A DNA stretch of 64,000 nt from DATEJJ01 sp039649115. GTDB lineage: Bacteria; Actinomycetota; Actinomycetes; Mycobacteriales; Micromonosporaceae. Numbering within the stretch: the stretch's first letter is position 1; every line of letters starts with the position of its first letter. Made by a program: the position numbers and the translations under genes. Of the stretch, positions 40,850-50,142 are shown in pieces. The DNA is taken from the NCBI GenBank assembly GCA_039649115.1, contig JBBWZQ010000040.1:1-64000 (forward strand). The letters are read 5' to 3'. Under the pieces are notes generated by a model. The model was given only the letters and a program-made list of their open reading frames with translations. It searched no databases and was not told where the DNA came from.

Positions 40850-43800
40850 TCAGACGTTGCGGCGGTACTCGCCGCCGACTTCGAAGAAGGCGTCGGTGAT
40901 CTGGCCCAGCGAGCAGACCCGGGCGGCGTCCATCAGCACACCGAACACGTTCTCGCCGCCCATCGCCGCCGCGCGCAGCCGGGCCAGGTGCTGGCGCGCC
41001 CCGTCGCGGTGGCGCTCCTGGAAGTCGTGCAGCCGGCGCAGTTGCGACTGCTTCTCCTCCTCCGTACCCCGGGCGAGCGCCAGCGGCCCGTGCTGCGCCT
41101 CGCCGTGCGGGTTGCGGAACGTGTTGACCCCGATGATCGGCAGGGTACCGTCGTGCTTGCGCTGCTCGTACAGCATCGACTCGTCCTGGATGCGGCCGCG
41201 CTGGTATCCGGTCTCCATCGCGCCCAGCACCCCGCCGCGCTCGGCGATGCGGTCGAACTCGACCAGTACCGCCTCCTCGACCAGGTCGGTCAGCTCGTCG
41301 ACGATGTACGCGCCCTGCAGCGGGTTCTCGTTCTTCGCCAGGCCCCACTCCTCGTTGATGACGAGCTGGATGGCCAGCGCCCGGCGCACCGACTCCTCGC
41401 CCGGCGTGGTGACCGCCTCGTCGTACGCGTTGGTGTGCAGGCTGTTCGCGTTGTCGTAGATGGCCGTCAGCGCCTGCAGGGTGGTGCGGATGTCGTTGAA
41501 GCTCATCTCCTGCGCGTGCAGCGAGCGGCCCGAGGTCTGCACGTGGTACTTCAGCTTCTGCGACCGGTCGGCGGCGCCGTACCGCTCCCGCATGGCCACC
41601 GCCCAGATCCGCCGCGCCACCCGGCCGAGCACGGTGTACTCGGGGTCCATCCCGTTGGAGAAGAAGAACGACAGGTTGGCGGCGAAGTCGTCCACGGCCA
41701 TGCCGCGCGCCAGGTACGACTCCACGTAGGTGAACCCGTTGGCGAGCGTGAAGGCGAGCTGGCTGATCGGGTTGGCCCCCGCCTCGGCGATGTGGTAGCC
41801 GGAGATGGACACCGAGTAGAAGTTGCGCACCTGGTTCTGGATGAACCACTCCTGGATGTCGGCCATCATGCGCAGGCTGAACTCGGTGGAGAAGATGCAG
41901 GTGTTCTGGCCCTGGTCCTCCTTGAGGATGTCGGCCTGCACGGTGCCCCGCACGGTACGCAGCACCCACGCCCTGATCTCCGCCGCTTCGTCCACAGTGG
42001 GCGGTCGGCCGTGCGCGGACTCGAAGCCGGCCAGCCGCTGGTCGATCGCGGCGTTGAAGAAGAAGGCCAGGATCGTGGGGGCCGGGCCGTTGATGGTCAT
42101 GGACACCGACGTGGCCGGCGCGCACAGGTCGAAGCCGCCGTAGAGGACTTTCATGTCCTCGACCGTCGCGATGGACACCCCCGAGGTGCCGACCTTGCCG
42201 TAGATGTCGGGGCGGGTGTCGGGGTCGTGGCCGTACAGGGTCACCGAATCGAACGCGGTGGACAGCCGGGTGGCCTTGGCGTCCTTGGCGAGCAGGTGGA
42301 AACGGCGGTTGGTGCGGAAGGGGTCACCCTCCCCCGCGAACATGCGCGCGGGGTCCTCACCGTCGCGCTTGAGCGCAAAGACCCCCGAGGTGTACGGGAA
42401 GCGGCCCGGCAGGTTCTCCAGCCGCAGGTACCGCAGCAGCTCCCCGTCATCGGCATGGCGCGGCAGCGCCACCCGGGGGATCCGCGAGCCGGACAGCGAC
42501 TCGCGCCACAGCGGCGTGCGGATCTCCCTGTCGCGTACCCGCACGACCAGCTCGTCGGCGGCGTAGTCGCGTACGGTGTCCGGCCACCCGTCGAGCAGCG
42601 CGCGGGACTCGGCGTCCAGCGCCGCGTCGGCCTCGGCGCGCAGCTCGTCCAGCGCGTCAAGACCGGCGCCGCGGGCGGCCAGCAGCTCGTGCGCGGCGGT
42701 CAGCTGCTGGCGCCGCCGTGCCGCGTCGACCTGTGCTGACGTGTGCTGCCGGTACCCGCGCATTGTCTCCGCGATGTCCGCGAGGTACCGGACGCGGCCG
42801 GGCGGCACCACCTGCTGGATGCGGGTGGAGGCGCGTACGTCCACAGTGGACAGGATGCCCTCGCCGACCGGCAGGCCCCGCTCGGCGAGCAGGCCGCGCA
42901 GGTACTGGTACAGCGCGGTCACGCCGTCGTCGTTGAAGGTCGCCGCGCTGGTGCCGAAGACCGGCATCCGCTCGTACGGGGTGCCGAACTCGCCCCGGTT
43001 GCGTACCAGCTGGCGGGCGACGTCCCGGCGGGCGTCCTCGGCGCCGCGCCGCTCGTACTTGTTGATGGCCACCGCGTCGGCGAAGTCGAGCATGTCGATC
43101 TTCTCCAGCTGCGAGGTGGCGCCGAACTCGGGCGTCATGACGTACAGCGCGACGTCCGCGAACGGGACGATCGCGGCGTCTCCCTGGCCGATGCCGGGCG
43201 TCTCCACGATCACGAGGTCGTACCCGGCCGCCTGGCACGCGGCGATCACGTCGGCCAGCGCGGCCGGCAGCTCCCGGCCGGCGCCCCGGGTCGCCAGCGA
43301 GCGGAAGTAGACGTGACCGCCCCCGAGGCTGTTCATCCGGATCCGGTCGCCGAGCAGCGCGCCGCCGCCCCTGCGCCGGCTGGGGTCCACCGCGATCACC
43401 GCGACGTGCAGCTTGTCCTGCTGGTCGATGCGCAGCCGGCGGATCAGCTCGTCGGTCAGCGAGGACTTGCCGGAGCCGCCGGTGCCGGTGATGCCGAGCA
43501 CGGGTGCCGTGCGGCGCGCGGCGGCGGCCCGTACCCCCTCGCGCAGGTCCTCGGGTGCGCGGCCGGCCTCCAGCATCGTGACCAGCCGCGCCAAGGCGCC
43601 CTGGTCGCCGGCGTACAGCGCGTCGGGCGAGGGTGGCGGGCCGGCCGCGAGATCGACGTCGCACTCCCGCACGATGCCGTTGATCATGCGAGGCAGGCCC
43701 ATCCGCTGGCCGTCCTCGGGCGAGAAGATCCGCACCCCGTGCGCGCGCAGCCGCTCGATCTCCTCGGCCACGATCACCCCGCCGCCGCCGCCGAAGACCT

Positions 43801-44089
43801 TGATGTCCCCCGCGCCGCGCTCGCGCAGCAGGTCGACGAGGTAGCTGAAGTACTCGACGTGCCCACCCTGGTACGAGCTGATCGCGACGCCCTGCACGTC
43901 CTCCTGGACGGCGGCCGTGACGATCTCGCCGACCGACCGGTTGTGCCCGAGGTGGACGACCTCGGCGCCCTGTGCCTGGAGGATCCGCCGCATGATGTTG
44001 ATCGACGCGTCGTGCCCGTCGAAGAGGCTCGCCGCCGTCACCAGACGCACCGGGTTCGCCGGCGTGTGCAGTGGGCTCGACCCGGTCAT
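40850..44089 (-). CDS. icmF: Fused isobutyryl-CoA mutase IcmF
   Basis: A 1079-residue adenosylcobalamin enzyme combining three parts. The N-terminal B12-binding domain has 'SLFDGHDASINIMRRI' with the Asp-x-His base-off motif. The central MeaI-type G-protein chaperone (about 190-420) has Walker A 'GTGGSGKSSLTDELI' and 'AVDPSRRRGGGALLGDRIRM' (split), and the C-terminal mutase barrel (about 520-1079) has 'YGGFDLCAPATSVSMTING' and 'LARGMAVDDFA'. It interconverts isobutyryl- and butyryl-CoA and may act on isovaleryl/pivalyl-CoA; GTP hydrolysis gates cofactor loading. GGGAGGTCGTC precedes ATG 44089. A MarR-type gene diverges 26 bp away. Confidence 0.96.
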   Translation of the reverse strand: MTGSSPLHTPANPVRLVTAASLFDGHDASINIMRRILQAQGAEVVHLGHNRSVGEIVTAAVQEDVQGVAISSYQGGHVEYFSYLVDLLRERGAGDIKVFGGGGGVIVAEEIERLRAHGVRIFSPEDGQRMGLPRMINGIVRECDVDLAAGPPPSPDALYAGDQGALARLVTMLEAGRAPEDLREGVRAAAARRTAPVLGITGTGGSGKSSLTDELIRRLRIDQQDKLHVAVIAVDPSRRRGGGALLGDRIRMNSLGGGHVYFRSLATRGAGRELPAALADVIAACQAAGYDLVIVETPGIGQGDAAIVPFADVALYVMTPEFGATSQLEKIDMLDFADAVAINKYERRGAEDARRDVARQLVRNRGEFGTPYERMPVFGTSAATFNDDGVTALYQYLRGLLAERGLPVGEGILSTVDVRASTRIQQVVPPGRVRYLADIAETMRGYRQHTSAQVDAARRRQQLTAAHELLAARGAGLDALDELRAEADAALDAESRALLDGWPDTVRDYAADELVVRVRDREIRTPLWRESLSGSRIPRVALPRHADDGELLRYLRLENLPGRFPYTSGVFALKRDGEDPARMFAGEGDPFRTNRRFHLLAKDAKATRLSTAFDSVTLYGHDPDTRPDIYGKVGTSGVSIATVEDMKVLYGGFDLCAPATSVSMTINGPAPTILAFFFNAAIDQRLAGFESAHGRPPTVDEAAEIRAWVLRTVRGTVQADILKEDQGQNTCIFSTEFSLRMMADIQEWFIQNQVRNFYSVSISGYHIAEAGANPISQLAFTLANGFTYVESYLARGMAVDDFAANLSFFFSNGMDPEYTVLGRVARRIWAVAMRERYGAADRSQKLKYHVQTSGRSLHAQEMSFNDIRTTLQALTAIYDNANSLHTNAYDEAVTTPGEESVRRALAIQLVINEEWGLAKNENPLQGAYIVDELTDLVEEAVLVEFDRIAERGGVLGAMETGYQRGRIQDESMLYEQRKHDGTLPIIGVNTFRNPHGEAQHGPLALARGTEEEKQSQLRRLHDFQERHRDGARQHLARLRAAAMGGENVFGVLMDAARVCSLGQITDAFFEVGGEYRRNV

Positions 44090-44115
44090 GACGACCTCCC
44101 AGTACGGTAGGGCAC

Positions 44116-44643
44116 GTGTCCGGTCCCCTGTCCTTCGATCCGATCGCCGAGGCGCACCGGCAGTGGCGCGGCCGCTGGCCCGAACAGGCCGAGCAGATGG
44201 CCGCGGTCACATCGGTGATGCGGGTGCAGCAGTTGCTCCTCGCCGAGATCGAGCGCGTGCTGCGCCCGTGCGGCCTGAGCTTCGCCAGCTACGAGGCGCT
44301 GCGGCTGCTCGCCTTCACCCGCTCCGGCGAGCTGCCGATGGGCAAGGTGGGCGAGCGCCTGATGGTGCATCCCGCGTCGGTGACCAACACGATCGACCGG
44401 CTGGAGCAGCGGGGCCTGGTGCGCCGCCGCGCTTCGCCGCAGGATCGGCGGCGGATCCTCGCCGAGATCACGCCGGACGGGCGGGAGCTGGTGGACAAGG
44501 CCACGACCGCGCTCAACGAGGCGCGGTTCGGGCTGGGTGCGCTGGACCGGGAGGACGCCGTGGCGATCAGCCGGCTGCTGCGGCGGCTGCGCGCGGCGGC
44601 CGGCGACTTCGCCGAAGGTACCCATGATCCCTGGTCTTCCTGA
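44116..44643 (+). CDS. MarR-family transcriptional regulator
   Basis: A 175-residue winged-helix regulator. Core: 'GLSFASYEALRLLAFT', recognition region 'MVHPASVTNTIDRLEQRGLVRR' split into helix and wing, and 'SPQDRRRILAEITPDGREL' (the D-R-R wing). GTG 44116 lies seven bases after TACGGT, so the transcript is probably leaderless. It is divergent from icmF with only 26 bp between start codons and is the obvious candidate regulator of it. Acyl-CoAs or short-chain acids would be plausible effectors, which is inference. Confidence 0.92.
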   Translation: MSGPLSFDPIAEAHRQWRGRWPEQAEQMAAVTSVMRVQQLLLAEIERVLRPCGLSFASYEALRLLAFTRSGELPMGKVGERLMVHPASVTNTIDRLEQRGLVRRRASPQDRRRILAEITPDGRELVDKATTALNEARFGLGALDREDAVAISRLLRRLRAAAGDFAEGTHDPWSS

Positions 44644-44691
44644 CACTTGACGACACACTTGGACGACAAATAGTTGGACGCCAAAATAACC

Positions 44692-45684
44692 TTACACCGG
44701 GGGTACCGACCGCCAGTCGCCGGACCGCTCGCCGGGCCGGTACGGGGACTCCAGGCGCTTGGCCACCACCCCGGGCAGCCCCTGCTCCCGGCTGGCGCGC
44801 AGCGCGTCCTTGCCGGTACCGGCGAAGTACGGCGGGGTCTGCCAGTGCGGACCGGCGACCTCCAGTGCCTCCAGCAGTTCGCGACGGCTGCCGTACGGCA
44901 GGTCAACGGTTGACGTACCGTCCAGCCAGAGCACGTCGAAGACCAGGTACACCGGGCTCTTGCCGAAGGTCACCAGGTCCCCGTCCAGGACCACCTCGAC
45001 CGGCGCGAGCCACTCCCCCAGGGCCTTCACCTTCGGGTGGTCGTCGGTGATGTCGGCGCCCTCCGCGGACACCAGCCGCACCCGGCCACCTGCCACGTAG
45101 CCGAGCGCGCGGGTGCCGGCCCACTTCATCTCGTACGCCCAGGCGCTCTCCGGCCGGGGCAGGCGCTGTGCCGGCTCCGGCAGCATCGGCCGGACCTGCT
45201 CGGGCATCGGTGTCCAGGACGGCTCCGGCGGATCCATCCGGTGCATCATCCAGTCCTTGCCGCGCGTCTGGAACAGCACGTACCGGCCGCGGGTCCGCGC
45301 GCCGTCGAAGACCACGATCACCTCGCTGTCGCGCCACTTCTCGGTCGTGTACGTGCCCCGGTCGTAAATGATCATCTTGCCGCCACCGTACTCGCCGGCC
45401 GGGATCACGCCCTCGAACTCCGCGTATTCGAGTGGATGATCTTCGGTGTGCACCGCGAGGTGGTTGGTCTTCGGGTCGCGCGGCAACCCGCGCGGCACCG
45501 CCCAGGACACCAGTACCCCGCCACGCTCCAGGCGCAGGTCCCAGTGCAGCCGGCGGGCGTGGTGCTGCTGGATCACGAACGTGTCGTCCCGCCCCTCCGG
45601 CAGCGGACCGGCGGGTACCGGCTCGGGGGTCCGGGACGCGTCGCGCTTGCGCCGGTACTCGTCCAGGCGGTCGCCCATACCCAT
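44692..45684 (-). CDS. LigD-like 3'-phosphoesterase with a truncated ATP-ligase-like domain
   Basis: A 330-residue protein. Residues 30-150 are the LigD phosphoesterase domain that trims 3' ends in non-homologous end joining: 'FVIQQHHARRLHWDLRLE' (36-53) and 'VPRGLPRDP'. Residues 165-330 resemble the adenylation part of an ATP-dependent DNA ligase: Lys187 in 'YEMKWAGTR', motif III 'LVFDVLWLDG' and motif IV 'GVVAKRLESPYRPG'. Motif I is KWAGTR rather than K-x-D-G-x-R (Asp to Ala), the Lys pair of motif V is absent, and the protein stops after 'RSGDW', so there is no OB domain. Ligase activity is therefore doubtful. No ku gene is in the window. Confidence 0.87.
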   Translation of the reverse strand: MGMGDRLDEYRRKRDASRTPEPVPAGPLPEGRDDTFVIQQHHARRLHWDLRLERGGVLVSWAVPRGLPRDPKTNHLAVHTEDHPLEYAEFEGVIPAGEYGGGKMIIYDRGTYTTEKWRDSEVIVVFDGARTRGRYVLFQTRGKDWMMHRMDPPEPSWTPMPEQVRPMLPEPAQRLPRPESAWAYEMKWAGTRALGYVAGGRVRLVSAEGADITDDHPKVKALGEWLAPVEVVLDGDLVTFGKSPVYLVFDVLWLDGTSTVDLPYGSRRELLEALEVAGPHWQTPPYFAGTGKDALRASREQGLPGVVAKRLESPYRPGERSGDWRSVPPV

Positions 45685-45779
45685 TTCTAACGGAAACCGG
45701 TCCCGACCGCCGCGGACGCGACGCCTTGACGCGCCGGTACGATTCGGGTCTCAGGTCAGGTGCGGTGTCAGGAGGCAAG

Positions 45780-46787
45780 GTGGATCGCTGGGTCGTCGTC
45801 GGTCTGGACAACGGTGGCACCATGAACAACGCCACCGTGCTGGACGCCTCCGGCGAGTTCCTGGTGGACCGGATGGTGGAGACGCCCAGCCGGGTCAAGG
45901 AGGGCCCCGAGGTGGCGGTCGAGGCGCTGGCCCACTCGCTGGACAACATCCTCGAGCTGACCGGCGTGGCGCGCGCGGCGGTGCGCGCGGTCGGTCTGGA
46001 CACCCCGGGGCCGGCCAGTGCCGACGGCGTAATTTCCTCCAAGGGCGCCACGAACTTCTCCCAGCCCGCCTGGTGGGACTTTGACTTCCGGGGCGCGCTG
46101 GCCGACCGGTTGCGCCTGCCCGTGGTGTACAACAACGACGGGAACGCGGCCGCGCTCTACGCCCACCATGTCCACTTCGGACCCGACGCGCCGCACCGCT
46201 CCTCGGTCTCCGCGATCGTCGGCACCGGCCTCGGCGGCGGGCTGATCGAATCCGGGCGGATCGTCCGGGGCGCGGCCGGGATGGCCGGCGAGTTGGGGCA
46301 CGTGCACATCCCGATGGAGGGGCTGCTGGAGCCCGACCAGGCGATGCCCGGATGCAACTGCGGCTTCTCCGGCGACGCGGAGAGCGTGGCGTCGCTGACC
46401 GGGATCGAGAAGAACCTGCTGCCCTACTGGCTGACCCGCTTCGAGGGGCACGAGCTGGGCCAGGTCGCCTCGCTGAACAAGGCCGCGAAGCTGGTGCGCT
46501 CCTACGGGGAGGACAAGGACCCGCTCGCGCTCAAGGTCTTCGAGCAGCAGGCGATGGCGCTGGGGCGGCTGTTCACCCTGGCGGCCAACTTCACCGACCC
46601 GCACGCGTACTTCCTCGGCGGCGGGGTGGTCGAGGCGGCACCGGAGTTCCGCGACTGGTTCCTCGCCACCGTGCGGATGCACACCAGCCTGCGCGAGGAG
46701 CAGGAGAAGGTGGCCACGTTCGCGCTCGTACCGCAGCTGGACATGGCCGGCTCCCGCGGTGCCGCACTGGCGGCGCTGGCCGGGTAG
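45780..46787 (+). CDS. ROK-family sugar kinase
   Basis: A 335-residue kinase-like protein without a DNA-binding domain. Phosphate loop 'VGLDNGGTMNNATVLD', 'VGLDTPGPASADG', 'YNNDGNAAALYAHH' with the catalytic Asp, 'IVGTGLGGGLIESGRI', 'AGELGHVHIPMEG' and the Cys-containing 'CNCGFSGDAESVASLTGI', which is shorter than the usual CxCGxxGCxE. It probably phosphorylates glucose or a related hexose with ATP. GTG 45780 has AGGAGG upstream. Its stop abuts that of the convergent transhydrogenase gene with no base between. Confidence 0.88.
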   Translation: MDRWVVVGLDNGGTMNNATVLDASGEFLVDRMVETPSRVKEGPEVAVEALAHSLDNILELTGVARAAVRAVGLDTPGPASADGVISSKGATNFSQPAWWDFDFRGALADRLRLPVVYNNDGNAAALYAHHVHFGPDAPHRSSVSAIVGTGLGGGLIESGRIVRGAAGMAGELGHVHIPMEGLLEPDQAMPGCNCGFSGDAESVASLTGIEKNLLPYWLTRFEGHELGQVASLNKAAKLVRSYGEDKDPLALKVFEQQAMALGRLFTLAANFTDPHAYFLGGGVVEAAPEFRDWFLATVRMHTSLREEQEKVATFALVPQLDMAGSRGAALAALAG

Positions 46788-48191
46788 CTAGTCCGTCAGG
46801 CGGGCCACCTCGCGCATCTTGTTCATCGCGTCGAGCGCGGCGACCTTGTACGACTCGGCGAGCGTCGGGTAGTTGAACACGGTGTCGACGAGGTAGTCGA
46901 CCGTGCCGTCGCAGCCCATCACCGCCTGTCCGATGTGGACGATCTCGGTGGCGCCGGTGCCGAAGACGTGCACCCCGAGCAGCTTGCGGTCGTCGGGCGA
47001 CACGAGCAGCTTGAGCATGCCGTACGAGTCGCCGATGATCTGCCCCCGGGCCAGCTCCCGGTAGCGGGCGATGCCCACCTCGAACGGGATCCGCGCCTGG
47101 GTCAGCTCATCCTCCGTACGCCCCACGAAGCTGATCTCCGGGATGGAGTAGATGCCGATCGGCTGCAGCCGGTGCATGGCCCGCACCGGCTCGTCGCAGG
47201 CGTGGTGCGCGGCCACCCGGCCCTGCTCCATCGACGTGGACGCGAGCGCGGGGAAGCCGATGACGTCGCCGACCGCGTAGATGTGCGCCGCCTCGGTGCG
47301 GTAGTGCTCGTCGACCTTGATGCGCCCGCGGTCGTCGGCGGACAGCCCCGCCTTCTCCAGTTCCAGCTCCTGGGTCAGGCCCTGCCGGCCGGCCGAGAAC
47401 ACCACGGTGTCCGCGGCGATCTGCTTGCCGCTCTCCAGCACCGTGATCGCGCCCTTGGCGTGCCGCTCCACGGCGGCCACGTTCTCGCTGAACCGGAACG
47501 TCACGGCCAGGTCCCGCAGGTGGTACTTGAGCGCCTCGACGATCTCGACGTCGCAGAACTCCAGCATCCGGTCCCGCCGCTCCACCACGGTCACCTTGCT
47601 GCCCAGGGCGGCGAACATCGAGGCGTACTCGATGCCGATCACCCCGGCGCCGACCACCACCATGGAGTGCGGCACGTACTCCAGGTTGACCACGCCGTCC
47701 GAGTCGAGGATGGTGCGCTCGTCGAACGCGACGCTGGACGGCCGGGCCGGGCGGGTGCCGGCGGCGATGATGATCTTGTGGGCGCTCGCCGTGGTCTCCC
47801 GGCCGCCCTCGTCGCGCACCGTCAGCGTGTGCCCGTCGTGGAAGCGGGCGGTACCGGTGAGCAGCTTGACCCGGTTGCGGGCCAGCTGGCTGCGGATCAC
47901 GTCGATCTCCCGGCCGATCACGTGCTGGGTGCGCGCGGCGAGGTCGGCCACGGTGATGTCGTCCTTGACCCGGTAGCTCTGCCCGTACAACTCCCGCTGG
48001 GACAGGCCGGTCAGGTAGAGCACCGCCTCGCGCAGCGTCTTGGACGGGATCGTCCCGGTGTTGATGCAGACACCGCCGATCATGTGACGCCGCTCGACCA
48101 CAGCCACGGTCCGGCCGAGCTTGGCCGCCGCGATCGCGGCCTTCTGCCCCCCTGGCCCGGACCCCAGTACCAGCACATCGAAGTCGTACAC
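46788..48191 (-). CDS. sthA: Soluble pyridine nucleotide transhydrogenase (Si-specific)
   Basis: A 467-residue flavoprotein that moves reducing power between NADPH and NADH. FAD motif 'VLVLGSGPGGQKAAIAAAKLG'-type N-terminus (split), 'GGVCINTGTIPSKTLREAV', a single Cys in place of the redox CxxxxC pair as expected for Sth, NAD(P)-binding 'VVVGAGVIGIEYASMFAALG' and the second FAD motif 'HIYAVGDVIGFPALAS'. The C-terminal dimerisation part has 'VFGTGATEIVHIGQAVM'. GTG 48191 lacks a good ribosome-binding site, but the family length fits. It is 23 bp downstream of the potassium channel gene, so a joint transcript is likely. Confidence 0.94.
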   Translation of the reverse strand: MYDFDVLVLGSGPGGQKAAIAAAKLGRTVAVVERRHMIGGVCINTGTIPSKTLREAVLYLTGLSQRELYGQSYRVKDDITVADLAARTQHVIGREIDVIRSQLARNRVKLLTGTARFHDGHTLTVRDEGGRETTASAHKIIIAAGTRPARPSSVAFDERTILDSDGVVNLEYVPHSMVVVGAGVIGIEYASMFAALGSKVTVVERRDRMLEFCDVEIVEALKYHLRDLAVTFRFSENVAAVERHAKGAITVLESGKQIAADTVVFSAGRQGLTQELELEKAGLSADDRGRIKVDEHYRTEAAHIYAVGDVIGFPALASTSMEQGRVAAHHACDEPVRAMHRLQPIGIYSIPEISFVGRTEDELTQARIPFEVGIARYRELARGQIIGDSYGMLKLLVSPDDRKLLGVHVFGTGATEIVHIGQAVMGCDGTVDYLVDTVFNYPTLAESYKVAALDAMNKMREVARLTD

Positions 48192-48214
48192 GTCGTCAGT
48201 CTGACATGATCGAG

Positions 48215-50047
48215 TTACTGAACCGTCACATCTCGCGGGACCTGCGTGGGCGACAACGCGTCGCGCCGCAGGACCTGAAGCAGCTCCTCGTACGGCCCGA
48301 CCAGGTACGCCTGGTCGCCGGCCCGGAACCGGGTACCCCGCCGGGGCGGGTGCTCCAGCCGGCCACCCTGCGCGGCGCGGCTGATCGCCACGACGCGGGT
48401 ACGGGCCGACAGGTCGCCCATCGCGAGATCGTCCAGCCCACCGCCGGGCGCCACGGTCAGCCGGCCGACCAGCATCGGGGTCCGGTCGACGTAGAACGTG
48501 CCCAGCACGTCCAGACCCAGGGCGGCACCCACGAACCAGGGCGCCGCCAGCGCGGCGGTCGAGCGGACCAGCCCGATGCTGAAGCTGCGCCCGATCGTCT
48601 GCGCCAGCTGCTCGTCGAACAGGCGCAGCACGACCGGTACGTCGTCCAGCCGGGGTCTGCGCGGGGAGCTTGCGGGTCCGCGCTCGAGCCCGAGCTGGTC
48701 GCGTACTGCCAGCGCGGTCTCCAGGTTCACCAGGTCGTCGCTCGTCAGTACGGCCACCGCCGCGGCCTCGGCCAGGTTGACCATGTGCAGCGTGTCCGGC
48801 AGCGTGGCGTCGGCGATCACGACCGGCACCCCGGCCGCGCGCATCGCGCCCAGGTACCGGTTGCTCTCGTCGCTGTCCACCACGACCACCTCGCCACCGG
48901 CCGCGAGCAACTGGTGCACCACGCGTACCCCGACCGAACCCAGCCCGATGACCACCACGTGGCCGAACCGGCCGATCACCCGGCCACGCCCGAGCGACTC
49001 CTCGATCCGGCGGCTCACCAGCAGGTTGGTCAGCAGCGCGAAGAACGTGGTCGCCAGGATCACGCCGGACACGATCAGGCCGATGGCGAACACGCGCAGC
49101 CAGGGACGCTGGTCGCGGAAGGAGAAGTCGCCGTACCCGACGGTGGCGATCGTCGAGACGGTGAAGTACAGCGCGTCGAGCAGGGTCATCCGGGTACCGT
49201 CGGGTTCCCGGTAGCCCAGGCGCAACACGGTCGTCGCGGTGGCCACCAGAGCGAGCAGGCACCCCAGCACGAACACGAGCCGCCGGTCCAGCACGCCTCG
49301 GAGCACCGAAGCGACCAGGTGCCGAAACATCCAGCGCCGGCGCGCCGGTCTCCGGGCAGGCGCCGGGTACAGCCCCGCGTCGCGCAGCTCCTGCGGGGTA
49401 CCGAGCAGGGTCACCCCGTCGCCCTCCCGCACCGGATGGTCCCGCCCCGGGCACACCACCACCTCCCCGTCCGCAGGAGTCACCGCGATCGGGGCCAGGC
49501 TGCCGTACAGGACCCGGAGGGTACCGGTGGCGTGGGCGAGCACCCGGGCCACCACGAACCGCTCCCCGCCCAGCTCCACCGGGTGCGCGCCGGTGCGCAG
49601 GCACGCCTCCACGACCGAGGGTGCGGACAGCCCGGCCACGTCCAGCACCGAGACGGCGGCACCGGCCAGCGCCCGGCCCACCGCCGGGTTGCGGATCTGC
49701 ACCACGATCCGCACGCCCGGACGGGCCTCCCGGGCCAGCAGCGCGGTCTCCAGGGTGTGCAGGTCGTCGTCCTGGACGCACACCAGCGCGGCAGCGCCGG
49801 CCAGTCCCGCCTTGGCCAGTGTCTGCGGCAGCCGGGAGTTGCCCAGCACCTGCGGCACTCCCCAGGCCCGGACGACCGGGGTCAGGCGTATGTCCGGCCG
49901 GTCGTCGACCACGACCACCCGTACCCCCGCGAGGTGCAACTGCTCGACGGTGCGCAGCCCGACCCCGGCCAGCCCGCACACGATGACGTGCCCGGTCCAG
50001 TCGTCGCAGCCAGCGCCCATCCAGGCATCGTCGGCGTCCCTGGTCAC
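48215..50047 (-). CDS. Potassium channel with RCK domains on both sides of the pore
   Basis: A 610-residue ion channel. An N-terminal RCK/TrkA-N domain ('HVIVCGLAGVGLRTVEQL') is followed by a TrkA-C-like part ('DGVTLLGTPQELRDAG'). The two-helix pore has selectivity filter 'TVSTIATVGYGDF' near the middle, and a second RCK domain follows ('VVVIGLGSVGVRVVHQLL', 'VVVVDSDE') with another TrkA-C-like end. RCK domains bind NAD(H), nucleotides or ions and gate K+ flow. GTG 50047 is preferred because CCGGAGA lies eight bases upstream; ATG 50020 has none. Divergent from the EAL protein, and upstream of sthA. Confidence 0.9.
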   Translation of the reverse strand: MTRDADDAWMGAGCDDWTGHVIVCGLAGVGLRTVEQLHLAGVRVVVVDDRPDIRLTPVVRAWGVPQVLGNSRLPQTLAKAGLAGAAALVCVQDDDLHTLETALLAREARPGVRIVVQIRNPAVGRALAGAAVSVLDVAGLSAPSVVEACLRTGAHPVELGGERFVVARVLAHATGTLRVLYGSLAPIAVTPADGEVVVCPGRDHPVREGDGVTLLGTPQELRDAGLYPAPARRPARRRWMFRHLVASVLRGVLDRRLVFVLGCLLALVATATTVLRLGYREPDGTRMTLLDALYFTVSTIATVGYGDFSFRDQRPWLRVFAIGLIVSGVILATTFFALLTNLLVSRRIEESLGRGRVIGRFGHVVVIGLGSVGVRVVHQLLAAGGEVVVVDSDESNRYLGAMRAAGVPVVIADATLPDTLHMVNLAEAAAVAVLTSDDLVNLETALAVRDQLGLERGPASSPRRPRLDDVPVVLRLFDEQLAQTIGRSFSIGLVRSTAALAAPWFVGAALGLDVLGTFYVDRTPMLVGRLTVAPGGGLDDLAMGDLSARTRVVAISRAAQGGRLEHPPRRGTRFRAGDQAYLVGPYEELLQVLRRDALSPTQVPRDVTVQ

Positions 50048-50142
50048 AGCCGTGTCTCCGGCGTGTTTCCGCTCAGCTCGCCGCCGGGCCGGTCGATCTA
50101 CGCGGACGTGGGTACCCGGGTCGACACAGAGGGGAGCGCAGG

